From an uncultured Myxococcales bacterium (lineage in GTDB: Bacteria > Myxococcota_A > UBA9042 > CAIXZC01), in contig CAITUV010000065.1 in assembly GCA_903895725.1 (NCBI GenBank), forward strand, positions 1 to 64,000: 64,000 nt of DNA. The letters are read 5' to 3'. The notes beneath the pieces are model-generated. The model made no database searches and was not told the origin of the DNA. It was given only the letters and a program-made list of their open reading frames with translations. A program made the translations under genes and the position numbers. Shown here one piece after another: positions 10,082-18,979 of this stretch. Every line of letters starts with the position of its first letter. The first letter of the stretch is position 1.

Positions 10082-12646
10082 ATGCGTAGTCTCCAGGAGA
10101 GTCGCAAGTCCTGCGGAACGGTTCACCGGCTTCTCTTGATTGCGGCAGCCGTGGGGGCGCTGGTTGCCGCGCCTGCCCATGCGGAAGTCCCGAACGTCGT
10201 GACCTTCAGTGGAGTGCTCTTTTCCGACCAGGAATGTTGCGGCTTCTCGTACAGCGGGCCGTTCACGGTCCGGCTGTATGCGACGGCCGTCGGGGGAGCT
10301 CCCTTGTGGGAGGAGACGTATCCCGATCTGGCCGTGGACCAGGGCTACTTCACCCTGGAGTTGGGCAGTATCGTTCCCCTTCCCGACGATGCGTGGGAGT
10401 CGGAGGTTTGGCTTGAGGTGGAGCTGTCCGGCAAGGGGGTGCTCGAGCCGCGCATGCCGGTCGCCAGCGTGCCGTTCGCTCTTCGGGCCGGCAATGCGGA
10501 TCGCGTCCAGGGATACGCTGCGTCCGACTTCGCGACCGCGGATCATTCTCACGAAGGGTTCGTGGCTGCCGGTCAGCAGGGCTCTGTGACGGCCGAGATG
10601 CTCGCGGAAGGAGCGCTTGCTGCCGAAGCCCTGGTGCCGCCGGTCCCCTGCACCGGAGGCGATGTCCTGCGTCGCTCCCCGGAAAACGGGGCCTGGGTGT
10701 GCGGTCCGGATCTCAACACCACCTACCTGGCCGGTACCGGCTTGAAGCTCGGCGGCATCAACGAGCTCAGCCTGGATGACCTCTATGTCGAGCTCCTGGC
10801 AGCCGGTATCTGCTACGACACGCCCGAGGAGCTCCAGTCCGAGCTCGACGGCCGATATGCCCCGCTGGAGCACTGGCACGACCAGGACTACGTCAACGAG
10901 GGGCAGAAGGGCTCGATCGGCACCGACATGCTTCTGGACGGCTCGGTCACGCTCGAGAAGCTGGGGGACTTCTGCCAGGTCGGGCAGGTCCTGAGGAAGG
11001 GGCCGGCCGGATGGGAGTGCGGGGAGGCCGCACAGGGGACCACCCTTTCCGACCTGGAGTGCAAGGCGGGACAGCTCGCACGGTTCGACGGTCAGAGCTG
11101 GGGTTGCGTCGATCCCGCGCCCACCCCTCCGAAGTGTGACGCCCCTCTGGCCGCTCTCCAGTTCGACGGCACGGAGTACAAGTGCGTCAACCAGCAGGGC
11201 CTCCGTGCGGACTCCTGGGGTTACCAGTGGGACGACCTGGAGAGGTACGCCACGACCTGGGCCAACGCGGCAGCGGCCTGCAAGGCACGGGGGGGACGCC
11301 TCCCCACCATCACGGAGCTCTTCCGCGTCAGTGCGGCAGGGCTGGGAGAGATCGGCACGCCGTACGATAGCGGCTATCTCTGGGCCATGACCCAGTGGCA
11401 GGCCGGCACCAACGCCATCGTCCGGCTCACCGACGGGTCGATCACGGGCGAGGCACCGACCAACCCGCGGCCGTACCGGTGTGTGTTCCCCAACAACCAG
11501 GCCGCCTACTTCACGGGCAACCACTGCTATGGACCGCCCGGGCAGGAGTGCTTCGCCGCATCGGACCCCGGCCAGCGCTACGTGGTCGACCGGCAGGAGC
11601 GCCCGCCGGTGACGTATGTCGCGGCACTGGACGAGTGCAACTTCTACCACGCCAGTGTGATGTCGGAACTGGACTATGCCGAGCTGGTTGCCCATGCACC
11701 GGGCCTCGGCCTCGGCAGCAACAACTGGGTCTGGACGAGCGATTCCGCCAACTACCTGGGCGTCAGCGTCGTCCGCTGGCCCGGCACGGACCTCAACTTC
11801 GCCCCCACGGGCAACTACGTGGGATTTGCCCAACGTGACGGGGGCCCCTACCGGTTCCGCTGTATCGGCGTGAGTTTCCCGGCCGGAACCCACCCCAACG
11901 CCGTGGCCGGGGAGGTCGTGGCCGGCGAGACCTACCTCAAGGGAGAATCCACGGACCGTCCGGCTGCCAAGTTCGCCGTGGCCATCTCCACCTGCTTCGA
12001 GGCCGGAGGGCATCTGCCGCTCGAGCGGGAGTGGGCAGCACTGATCCGCGCCGGCCTCCCCGGCGGGACCGCCGGAAAGTGGTACTGGACTTCGGATTCC
12101 AGCCGATACGACCTGACGCAGGTCGTTGCCTGGACCGGCGTCGACTTGAAGTTTACGGACTACCACTCGCAGTACTCGACCTGGTCCGACCGGGTGGGGA
12201 CCAATTCCATCCCGTTCCGCTGTTCCTACTACGCCATCGACCCCGCGTACGTCGGCCCGAAGGACAACAAGTGCGTGGTGGAGGCCCCCTGCTACCGGGT
12301 CGAGAAGGGCGGCGACACCAAGGTCGTGGTCTGGGCCGACCCCGTGAACCGGGCCCCTCTCAACTATCAGGCCGCGGTGCTGTCCTGCTACAACCTGGGA
12401 GGACACCTCCCGTCATTCCGTGACCTTGCGGAGCTCGTCCGGGACGGCCTGCCCGAGGGAACCGATTCGTGGATCTGGACCGCCGACGCGGTGGGCGACT
12501 GGGGCGCGTTCAACACCATGATCGTCAAGTGGAAGGCAGCGGACAAGGCATTCGACGGCACCTATTCCACCTATGCGACGTGGTCGGACAAGGCCGCTGC
12601 CACCTCCCGTCCCTACCGCTGCGTCTGGACCAACGAGCTCCGGTAG
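10082..12646 (+). CDS. Secreted protein with three DUF1566/lectin-like C-terminal modules
   Basis: signal peptide; three repeats around AAACKARGGRLPTITELFRV / ISTCFEAGGHLPLEREWAALIRAGLPGG / AVLSCYNLGGHLPSFRDLAELVRDGLPEG, each ending RPYRC or similar. Confidence 0.65.
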   Translation: MRSLQESRKSCGTVHRLLLIAAAVGALVAAPAHAEVPNVVTFSGVLFSDQECCGFSYSGPFTVRLYATAVGGAPLWEETYPDLAVDQGYFTLELGSIVPLPDDAWESEVWLEVELSGKGVLEPRMPVASVPFALRAGNADRVQGYAASDFATADHSHEGFVAAGQQGSVTAEMLAEGALAAEALVPPVPCTGGDVLRRSPENGAWVCGPDLNTTYLAGTGLKLGGINELSLDDLYVELLAAGICYDTPEELQSELDGRYAPLEHWHDQDYVNEGQKGSIGTDMLLDGSVTLEKLGDFCQVGQVLRKGPAGWECGEAAQGTTLSDLECKAGQLARFDGQSWGCVDPAPTPPKCDAPLAALQFDGTEYKCVNQQGLRADSWGYQWDDLERYATTWANAAAACKARGGRLPTITELFRVSAAGLGEIGTPYDSGYLWAMTQWQAGTNAIVRLTDGSITGEAPTNPRPYRCVFPNNQAAYFTGNHCYGPPGQECFAASDPGQRYVVDRQERPPVTYVAALDECNFYHASVMSELDYAELVAHAPGLGLGSNNWVWTSDSANYLGVSVVRWPGTDLNFAPTGNYVGFAQRDGGPYRFRCIGVSFPAGTHPNAVAGEVVAGETYLKGESTDRPAAKFAVAISTCFEAGGHLPLEREWAALIRAGLPGGTAGKWYWTSDSSRYDLTQVVAWTGVDLKFTDYHSQYSTWSDRVGTNSIPFRCSYYAIDPAYVGPKDNKCVVEAPCYRVEKGGDTKVVVWADPVNRAPLNYQAAVLSCYNLGGHLPSFRDLAELVRDGLPEGTDSWIWTADAVGDWGAFNTMIVKWKAADKAFDGTYSTYATWSDKAAATSRPYRCVWTNELR

Positions 12647-12776
12647 GTCGTCCCCTTCCCGTCCCCCACGCAGCGTTTCCCGGCGCTGTAGGTGGTCGTC
12701 ACGCACGCGACCGCGTTGTGTTCCCGCAGCCGATACGATATACTGGCAACCGTTGTAACCGCCGGGAGGAATCCCC

Positions 12777-15700
12777 ATGGCAATCCAGCGTCTGTTCGGT
12801 AGTGGGCTCGGTCTGCTTCTCTTGATCTTCCTTGCCGGATGCAGCACTGCGGGGACGGGCCCAGCTCCGTTCATTGCGTCCGACGGCAACACCCTGCCGC
12901 CGGCAGACGAGGTCGTGACCGGCGACGCGCTGGATCTGGCCGCTCCCGACCTTCCGGACGAGCCGTGCACCTCGGACGAGGAGTGCAAGCCCTACTTCTG
13001 CGACGTCGAGGCCGCCGCCTGCGTGGAGTGCCTCATCAACTCCCACTGTGGTCCCGGCTATCACTGCGAGAAGAAGAAGTGCGTGCTCAAATCGGGCGGA
13101 TGCACCTCGGACGCCCAGTGCACTGCCTCCGGGCTCATCTGCGACGAGGAGAGCGGCGAGTGCGTGGAATGCGTCACTCCGGAGGATTGCAAGACCGGGG
13201 AATACTGCCTTGACGGCAAGTGCCTCCCGTGGCAGTGCACTCCCGGCTCCAAGTGGTGCAACGGCTGGGTTGCCATGGTCTGCAAGGAGGACGGCAGCGC
13301 CATTGAGAGCGAGACGGACTGCAACGACGGGGACGAGTGCACACTGGGCGACCAGTGCGTCAATGGGGCCTGTGCCGAGACCGAGCCCAAGTCGTGTGAT
13401 GATGGGAACCCCTGCACGGACGACACGTGCGACCCCAAGACCGGGTGCTACTCGCAGTACAACAGTGCCTCGTGCGACGACGGCACGGATTGCACCACGG
13501 GGGACCACTGCGTCGAGGGGAAGTGTCTCCCCGGCGAGCTGGTGTGCCAGTGCGCGCTGCAGGCTGATTGCCTCCCCCGGGAGGATGCCGACCTCTGCAA
13601 CGGCACCCTGATCTGCAAGGACGGTTTCTGCGTGGTGGACGAAGCCACCGTGGTGCTGTGCCCGGCCTCCGAGAATCCGTGCAAGGTGACCCAGTGTCAG
13701 CCGGGCAGCGGGAAGTGCATCAACGTGCCCCTCGACGAACAGACCCCGTGTGACGATGACAACGAGTGCACGGCCGATACCGTCTGCCAGGAGGGCTTCT
13801 GCAAGGGGAAGAAGGTCACGTGCAATGACGACAACCCCTGCACGGCGGATTCCTGCGACGACCAGGTCGGATGCCTCTTCAACCCGGCGCCCGCACCGTG
13901 CGACGACCTGGATTCCTGCACGTTCCCGGATTCCTGCATGGACGGCGTCTGCATCGGCCAGAAGCTCGAGTGCGAGGACGGAAACCCCTGCACCCAGAAC
14001 AGCTGCGACCCGGCCGTCGGGTGCGTCTCGACCGAGCTTGCGGGGCCCTGCGAGGACGGGGACGCGTGCACGACGGGGGACACTTGCGTCGAGTCCGTGT
14101 GCGAGGGGACCCCGCTTCTCTGCAATGATGACGGCAATCCCTGCACCAACGACTTCTGTGACGTGGCTGCCGGTTGCGTGCATCCTGCCAACGACCTGCC
14201 CTGCGACGACGGCAACCCGTGCACCACAGGCGACAAGTGCAGCGCTGGGGAGTGCATTCCCGGGGCCAGCCTGTTCGACTGTGACGATAAGAACCCGTGC
14301 ACCAGCGACAGCTGCAACATCCAGACCGGCGAGTGCCTCCACGAGGCCAACAGCCAACCCTGCGACGACGCGGATCCGTGCACCCTGGACGACACATGTG
14401 TCAACGGCAGCTGTCAACCCGGGGCACCCAAGGTGTGCGAAGATTCCAACCCGTGCACCGAGGACTCGTGCAACAGCAACGGCGACTGCGTCTTCGTCCC
14501 CGTGGCAGCAAGCTGCGATGACGGCAACCAGTGTACCGGACCCGATTCCTGCCTCGGAGGAAAGTGCCAGCCCGGAGCGGTCCTCAAGTGCAACGACGGC
14601 AACCTCTGCACCGACGACTCCTGCGACCCGATCGAGGGATGCCAGTACGTCCCCAACGGCAATGCCTGCACGGACGGCAACGCCTGTACGCTGGACGACG
14701 TCTGCGCAGGAGGAAAATGCGTTGGAGCCGGAACTCTCGAATGCGGGGACGTCAACCCCTGCACCGACGACTCGTGCGACCCGCTGCTCGGGTGCCAGAA
14801 CATCCCCAACAATGCCGCTTGCGACGACAAGGACGCCTGCACGACCGGGGACTACTGCGCCGCCACCGTGTGCATGTCCGGAAAGAAAGTGACCTGCGAC
14901 GACTCCAACTCCTGCACCGACGACGGCTGCGAGCCGCTGACCGGCTGCAAGTACGTCCCTAACACCAAGGAGTGCGAGGACGGCAACGCGTGCACGTTCG
15001 GCGACAAGTGTGCCGGTGGAACCTGCCAGCCCGGTGCCCTCAACGACTGCAACGACGGCAACCCCTGCACCGACGACGTCTGCAACTTCACCTCCTGTCT
15101 CCACCCGTTCGTCGAGGGGGCCTGCGAGGACGGAAACCCCTGTACCATCGGGGACAAGTGCGGCAACGGCATGTGCGGCGGAACCCTGGTGGCCAACTGC
15201 GGCTGCCACAGCCTCAAGCTCAATGGGACGTCCGCCTATGGTCGCGTTCCGTCGGCGACCCAGTTCAATCCGGCCGGCGCCTTCACCGTGGAGGCCTGGG
15301 CCAAGACCGATCAGCCCGGCGACTACTCCATCCTCTCCCGGTGGGGCGGCTCCGGGTCAACCCAGCGCACGTTCCGGCTGCGCATCTCCGCCGAGGGGAA
15401 TCTCCAGTTCGCCGTCATCCTGCAGACCGGCAATGCGGGCAGCCAGGAGATCACGGTTTCCAAGGCTGGCGTGAATCTCACCGGAGCGTGGCATCACATC
15501 GCCGGCGTCTACAACACCACGCAGCTCCTGCTCTACCTCGACGGCACTCTGGCCGGTTCCACCCCCGCCTCCGGCACGCCGTCTCCGAGCAACGTGCCCC
15601 TGTTCATCGGAGCCGCATGGAATCCGGACACGTCCGCCATCCACCGCTACTTCCGCGGCAATCTGGACGAGCTCCGAATCTCGAGCTCGGCACTGTACTC

Positions 15701-16565
15701 GGGCAACACCTTCGTGCCCCAGCCCCGACTGGCCGTGGCTCCCGACACGATTGCTTACTGGGGAGCCGATCAGGACCAGTTCACGACCCTGTTCGACACG
15801 GGAGTCTCGTCGCTGCACGCCAACCTTCTGGGGGGACCGTCCTGGTCAACCGATACCCCGGCCACGACCTGCGTCCCGGTACCCGACTTCCCCCCCTCTA
15901 CCCCCGGCATCTCCATCTCTCCTCCCAATCCGTCCGATGCCGACGACCTCAAGTGCGTGATCAATACGCCGTCTCAGGACATCGAGAAGGACCCCATCTC
16001 CTACCAGTACCAGTGGTACAAGAACGGCGTGCTCCAGGCCGCCTACACCACGGACACGGTACCCGCCGCAGCCACTTCTCCCTGCCCCACCTGGCAGTGC
16101 AACAATTGTGAGAGCTGGACCTGCCGTGTCACCCCCGTGTCCGACGGCAAGCCGGGGTATCCGGCCGACGCATCCGCAACGGTCGGTACCCTCCAGTGCA
16201 AGCCGTGCGACGGCTCGGTCTACGGGAACCACTGCTACAAGTATTACGGAACCCCCGAGAATTGGGGGGCCGCAGCCATCGTCTGCCAGAACTGGGGCGG
16301 CTATCTTGCCGTGGTTACCAGTGCGGGTGAAAACCAGTTCGTGGATTCCGTCTGCGCCGCCAACTGCTGGCTCGGTGCCGCCGACGTGGTCAGCGAGTGG
16401 CTCTGGATCTGGATTACCCAGGAACCCTGGGGATACACCAATTGGAGCGCCGGCGAGCCCAACAACGCAGGCAACGAGGACTGCCTCATGATGTGGTCCA
16501 ACGGCCTCTGGAACGACGGCGGGTGCAGCAGCTTCCTCAACTACGTCTGCGAGAAGAATCCCTGA
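12777..16565 (+). CDS. Lipoprotein with many EGF-like Cys-rich repeats, LamG/jellyroll domain and C-terminal C-type lectin domain
   Basis: lipobox LIFLAGC; repeated CDDGNPCTxDxCDPxxGC; LamGL-like SAYGRVPSATQFNPAGAFTVEAWAKT...GAWHHIAGVYN..LLLYLDG; CTLD-like HCYKYYGTPENWGAAAIVCQNWGGYLAVVTSAGENQFV...WSAGEPNNAGNEDCLMMWSNGLWNDGGCSSFLNYVCEK. Confidence 0.85.
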   Translation: MAIQRLFGSGLGLLLLIFLAGCSTAGTGPAPFIASDGNTLPPADEVVTGDALDLAAPDLPDEPCTSDEECKPYFCDVEAAACVECLINSHCGPGYHCEKKKCVLKSGGCTSDAQCTASGLICDEESGECVECVTPEDCKTGEYCLDGKCLPWQCTPGSKWCNGWVAMVCKEDGSAIESETDCNDGDECTLGDQCVNGACAETEPKSCDDGNPCTDDTCDPKTGCYSQYNSASCDDGTDCTTGDHCVEGKCLPGELVCQCALQADCLPREDADLCNGTLICKDGFCVVDEATVVLCPASENPCKVTQCQPGSGKCINVPLDEQTPCDDDNECTADTVCQEGFCKGKKVTCNDDNPCTADSCDDQVGCLFNPAPAPCDDLDSCTFPDSCMDGVCIGQKLECEDGNPCTQNSCDPAVGCVSTELAGPCEDGDACTTGDTCVESVCEGTPLLCNDDGNPCTNDFCDVAAGCVHPANDLPCDDGNPCTTGDKCSAGECIPGASLFDCDDKNPCTSDSCNIQTGECLHEANSQPCDDADPCTLDDTCVNGSCQPGAPKVCEDSNPCTEDSCNSNGDCVFVPVAASCDDGNQCTGPDSCLGGKCQPGAVLKCNDGNLCTDDSCDPIEGCQYVPNGNACTDGNACTLDDVCAGGKCVGAGTLECGDVNPCTDDSCDPLLGCQNIPNNAACDDKDACTTGDYCAATVCMSGKKVTCDDSNSCTDDGCEPLTGCKYVPNTKECEDGNACTFGDKCAGGTCQPGALNDCNDGNPCTDDVCNFTSCLHPFVEGACEDGNPCTIGDKCGNGMCGGTLVANCGCHSLKLNGTSAYGRVPSATQFNPAGAFTVEAWAKTDQPGDYSILSRWGGSGSTQRTFRLRISAEGNLQFAVILQTGNAGSQEITVSKAGVNLTGAWHHIAGVYNTTQLLLYLDGTLAGSTPASGTPSPSNVPLFIGAAWNPDTSAIHRYFRGNLDELRISSSALYSGNTFVPQPRLAVAPDTIAYWGADQDQFTTLFDTGVSSLHANLLGGPSWSTDTPATTCVPVPDFPPSTPGISISPPNPSDADDLKCVINTPSQDIEKDPISYQYQWYKNGVLQAAYTTDTVPAAATSPCPTWQCNNCESWTCRVTPVSDGKPGYPADASATVGTLQCKPCDGSVYGNHCYKYYGTPENWGAAAIVCQNWGGYLAVVTSAGENQFVDSVCAANCWLGAADVVSEWLWIWITQEPWGYTNWSAGEPNNAGNEDCLMMWSNGLWNDGGCSSFLNYVCEKNP

Positions 16566-16566
16566 A

Positions 16567-17004
16567 TCAGTACCTGGGCCTGACTTCCAGCTCGAACATC
16601 TCGGCAAGCTGAGCGGTCACGTCCACCAGCTTGAGCTTGTGATTGTGGCATCCCCGCCGGGAGCAGCCGTGTACCAGCCCGCCCTTGGGCAACTTCAGGA
16701 CGAACATCGGCGCCGCACAGAACACGCAGCGATCCTCTTCCGACCGCAGGCTCACCTGGCAGGTGGGGCAGCTCATGTCGTACAGCTCGCCATCCTTGAG
16801 CTCGACCGAGCTGTGCACCTCGTGGTTCCCGTAGTACGGATGAAGGTGAAGCTCCCCCTTGCCCGCTGCCGACACGACCGCCACCCGGATCGACGGGCTG
16901 TCTCCCATCGGGTGCGACGGATCCATGAGCGAATGCCCGTTGGGGCACTCCGCCTGCCGGATGCAGAGCGATTCGGGCGGTACTTCAATGGTCAGTCTTT
17001 CCAT
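16567..17004 (-). CDS. Zinc-ribbon hypothetical protein
   Basis: MSCPTCQVSLRSEEDRCVFCAAP CPxC/CxxC pairs; convergent with the upstream gene. Confidence 0.6.
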   Translation of the reverse strand: MERLTIEVPPESLCIRQAECPNGHSLMDPSHPMGDSPSIRVAVVSAAGKGELHLHPYYGNHEVHSSVELKDGELYDMSCPTCQVSLRSEEDRCVFCAAPMFVLKLPKGGLVHGCSRRGCHNHKLKLVDVTAQLAEMFELEVRPRY

Positions 17005-17057
17005 CCTTCAATCCTCCCGGGCCAGGGTACCTCTATTACCCAAAACGAGGGGCAAGA

Positions 17058-18695
17058 TCAAGCGGACGTAGCGCTCTCGAGCCGCTTGAGAATGGAGAAC
17101 ACGAACGCCGCGGACAGGAGGCAGCACACGACAAAGACCAGCCAGACGGCCCAGACCGGGAAGCGGACCCACATGGAGCTCCCCACGAACAGGAGCTGGT
17201 TGCCCAGCGCCGTGGCACCGAGCCATCCTCCCTGCATCAGCCCCTGGAACCGCGGAGGGGCCACCCGGGAGACGAACGAAATCCCCATCGGGCTCAGGAA
17301 CAGCTCCGCCACCGTCAGCACCAGGTACGTATTGAGCAGCCAGAGCGGCGACACCCGCTCCGGGCTCGGAAGGCCTTGCAGCTCCGCAGGCGACGGAAGG
17401 CCCAGCGACCCTACCACCATGATCACGAAGCCCACGGCAGCCAGCACCATGCCGATGCCGATCTTGCGCGGTGTCGAAGGCTCCCGCCCCCGCTCCCTCA
17501 GCCACGTGAACAGCCCCACCACCACCGGGGTCAGCAGGACCACCAGGTACGGGTTGAACTGCTGGAACACCTCGGCCTCGATGGGGCTGCTGGCCGGGTA
17601 GCTCCCATACAGGTACCAGCCCCCCACCAGGGCCCCGCCTGCCAGAACCGCCCCTCCGATCCGCCTGCCCGCCGACGACTGTCGCCCGACGAGGAACACG
17701 CACCCGATGACGGCCGCCGCAATCAGGAGCAGCCCCCGGATGTCGAAGACGAAGTACGTCGTCGGGTCCACCGCCTTGACCGTGTAGCCCCGGGCAAAAT
17801 AGGTCAGCGTCAGCCCGTTCTGATGGAACGACATCCAGAAGAAGATCACCACGAGGAACACCAGCCCCAGCGCCACCAGCCGTTTCTTCTCTTCTTCCGG
17901 AGCCATCGTCCGGGCCGCCTGCGCCTCCTGCTTGCGCCGATCCGGCAGGTGGGACTTGAACAGCACGTATGTCGCCAGCGACACCAGCATGGCGACGGCC
18001 GCAATCCCGAAGGCGTAGTTGTACCCGGTCGAAAACGCCCCCACATACTGCTGGGCAAACGCGGCCAGATCGGCCACGTGCTGGCCCGACACCTTGTCCG
18101 CCAGCGTCTGGAGCGCACCCGGATCCTTCAGCGTCCCCGCCACCATCTGGTTGCACAGCGACGGGAGGTCGGCATCGTACGTGAACCCCTGCGTGCCCAG
18201 GTACCAGTTCCGGACCAGCCGCGCCGCATTGGGCGCAAACACCGCACCGATGTTGATGCCCATGTAGAACACGCTGAACGCAGAATCTCTCAGGCTCGAG
18301 TACTTCGGGTCGTCATACATCTGCCCGACCAGGGCCTGCAGATTCCCCTTGAACAGCCCGTTGCCCAGCGCAATTGTGCCCAGCCCGGCCAGTGCCACGG
18401 GCAACCCCATCCCGGGGAAGGCCAGCAGCACGTACCCCAGGAACATGATGACTATCCCCGCCTGGATGGTCCCCTTGTAGTTCTTCGTCCGGTCCGCAAT
18501 GAGCCCGCCCACCAACGCCAGAGCATAGATCAGGAAGTAGAAAATGCTGTACACGAAGCCGGCCTGATCCTCCGCCAGCCCGTACCGGGCCTGCAGGAAG
18601 AGAACCAGGATCGCCATCATGGTGTAGAAGCCAAACCGTTCCCCCATGTTGGCGAAGAATGCGACGATCAGTCCCTTGGGATGCCCTTTGAGCAT
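17058..18695 (-). CDS. POT/PTR2-family MFS peptide transporter
   Basis: MLKGHPKGLIVAFFANMGERFGFYTMMAILVLFLQARYGL... GGLIADR; multiple TM segments; ATG at 18695 preferred over the ORF-track start. Confidence 0.85.
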   Translation of the reverse strand: MLKGHPKGLIVAFFANMGERFGFYTMMAILVLFLQARYGLAEDQAGFVYSIFYFLIYALALVGGLIADRTKNYKGTIQAGIVIMFLGYVLLAFPGMGLPVALAGLGTIALGNGLFKGNLQALVGQMYDDPKYSSLRDSAFSVFYMGINIGAVFAPNAARLVRNWYLGTQGFTYDADLPSLCNQMVAGTLKDPGALQTLADKVSGQHVADLAAFAQQYVGAFSTGYNYAFGIAAVAMLVSLATYVLFKSHLPDRRKQEAQAARTMAPEEEKKRLVALGLVFLVVIFFWMSFHQNGLTLTYFARGYTVKAVDPTTYFVFDIRGLLLIAAAVIGCVFLVGRQSSAGRRIGGAVLAGGALVGGWYLYGSYPASSPIEAEVFQQFNPYLVVLLTPVVVGLFTWLRERGREPSTPRKIGIGMVLAAVGFVIMVVGSLGLPSPAELQGLPSPERVSPLWLLNTYLVLTVAELFLSPMGISFVSRVAPPRFQGLMQGGWLGATALGNQLLFVGSSMWVRFPVWAVWLVFVVCCLLSAAFVFSILKRLESATSA

Positions 18696-18979
18696 GACGC
18701 CTCCTCTGCGCAGCTGGCGACCGAGACGGAATTTAGCATGTCCGCACGGCCCCTGTCGACCAGTTTGGAGGGACGAAGTGGTGGGCGGCCGCCTCGGCTG
18801 GGGGTCCGAGGCGGCCGTCCAATCGGGGCTCACGGGGTCAGGAGGAAACCACGAGCACCTGAGACAATCATCCCAACCCACGTGCGCAGAGATTTATTCC
18901 GCGTATCGGAACTTCCTCGCACTCGGATTGTCAGTGGTCCGCTTTCGAGGGGCTGCCCCCCCGGGAAACCGGCAGGACC

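Noticed and set aside
12699-15209. 836-aa minus-strand ORF
   Set aside because: Antisense to the EGF-like repeat lipoprotein; repetitive V/A/G composition is the complement of the Cys-rich codons.
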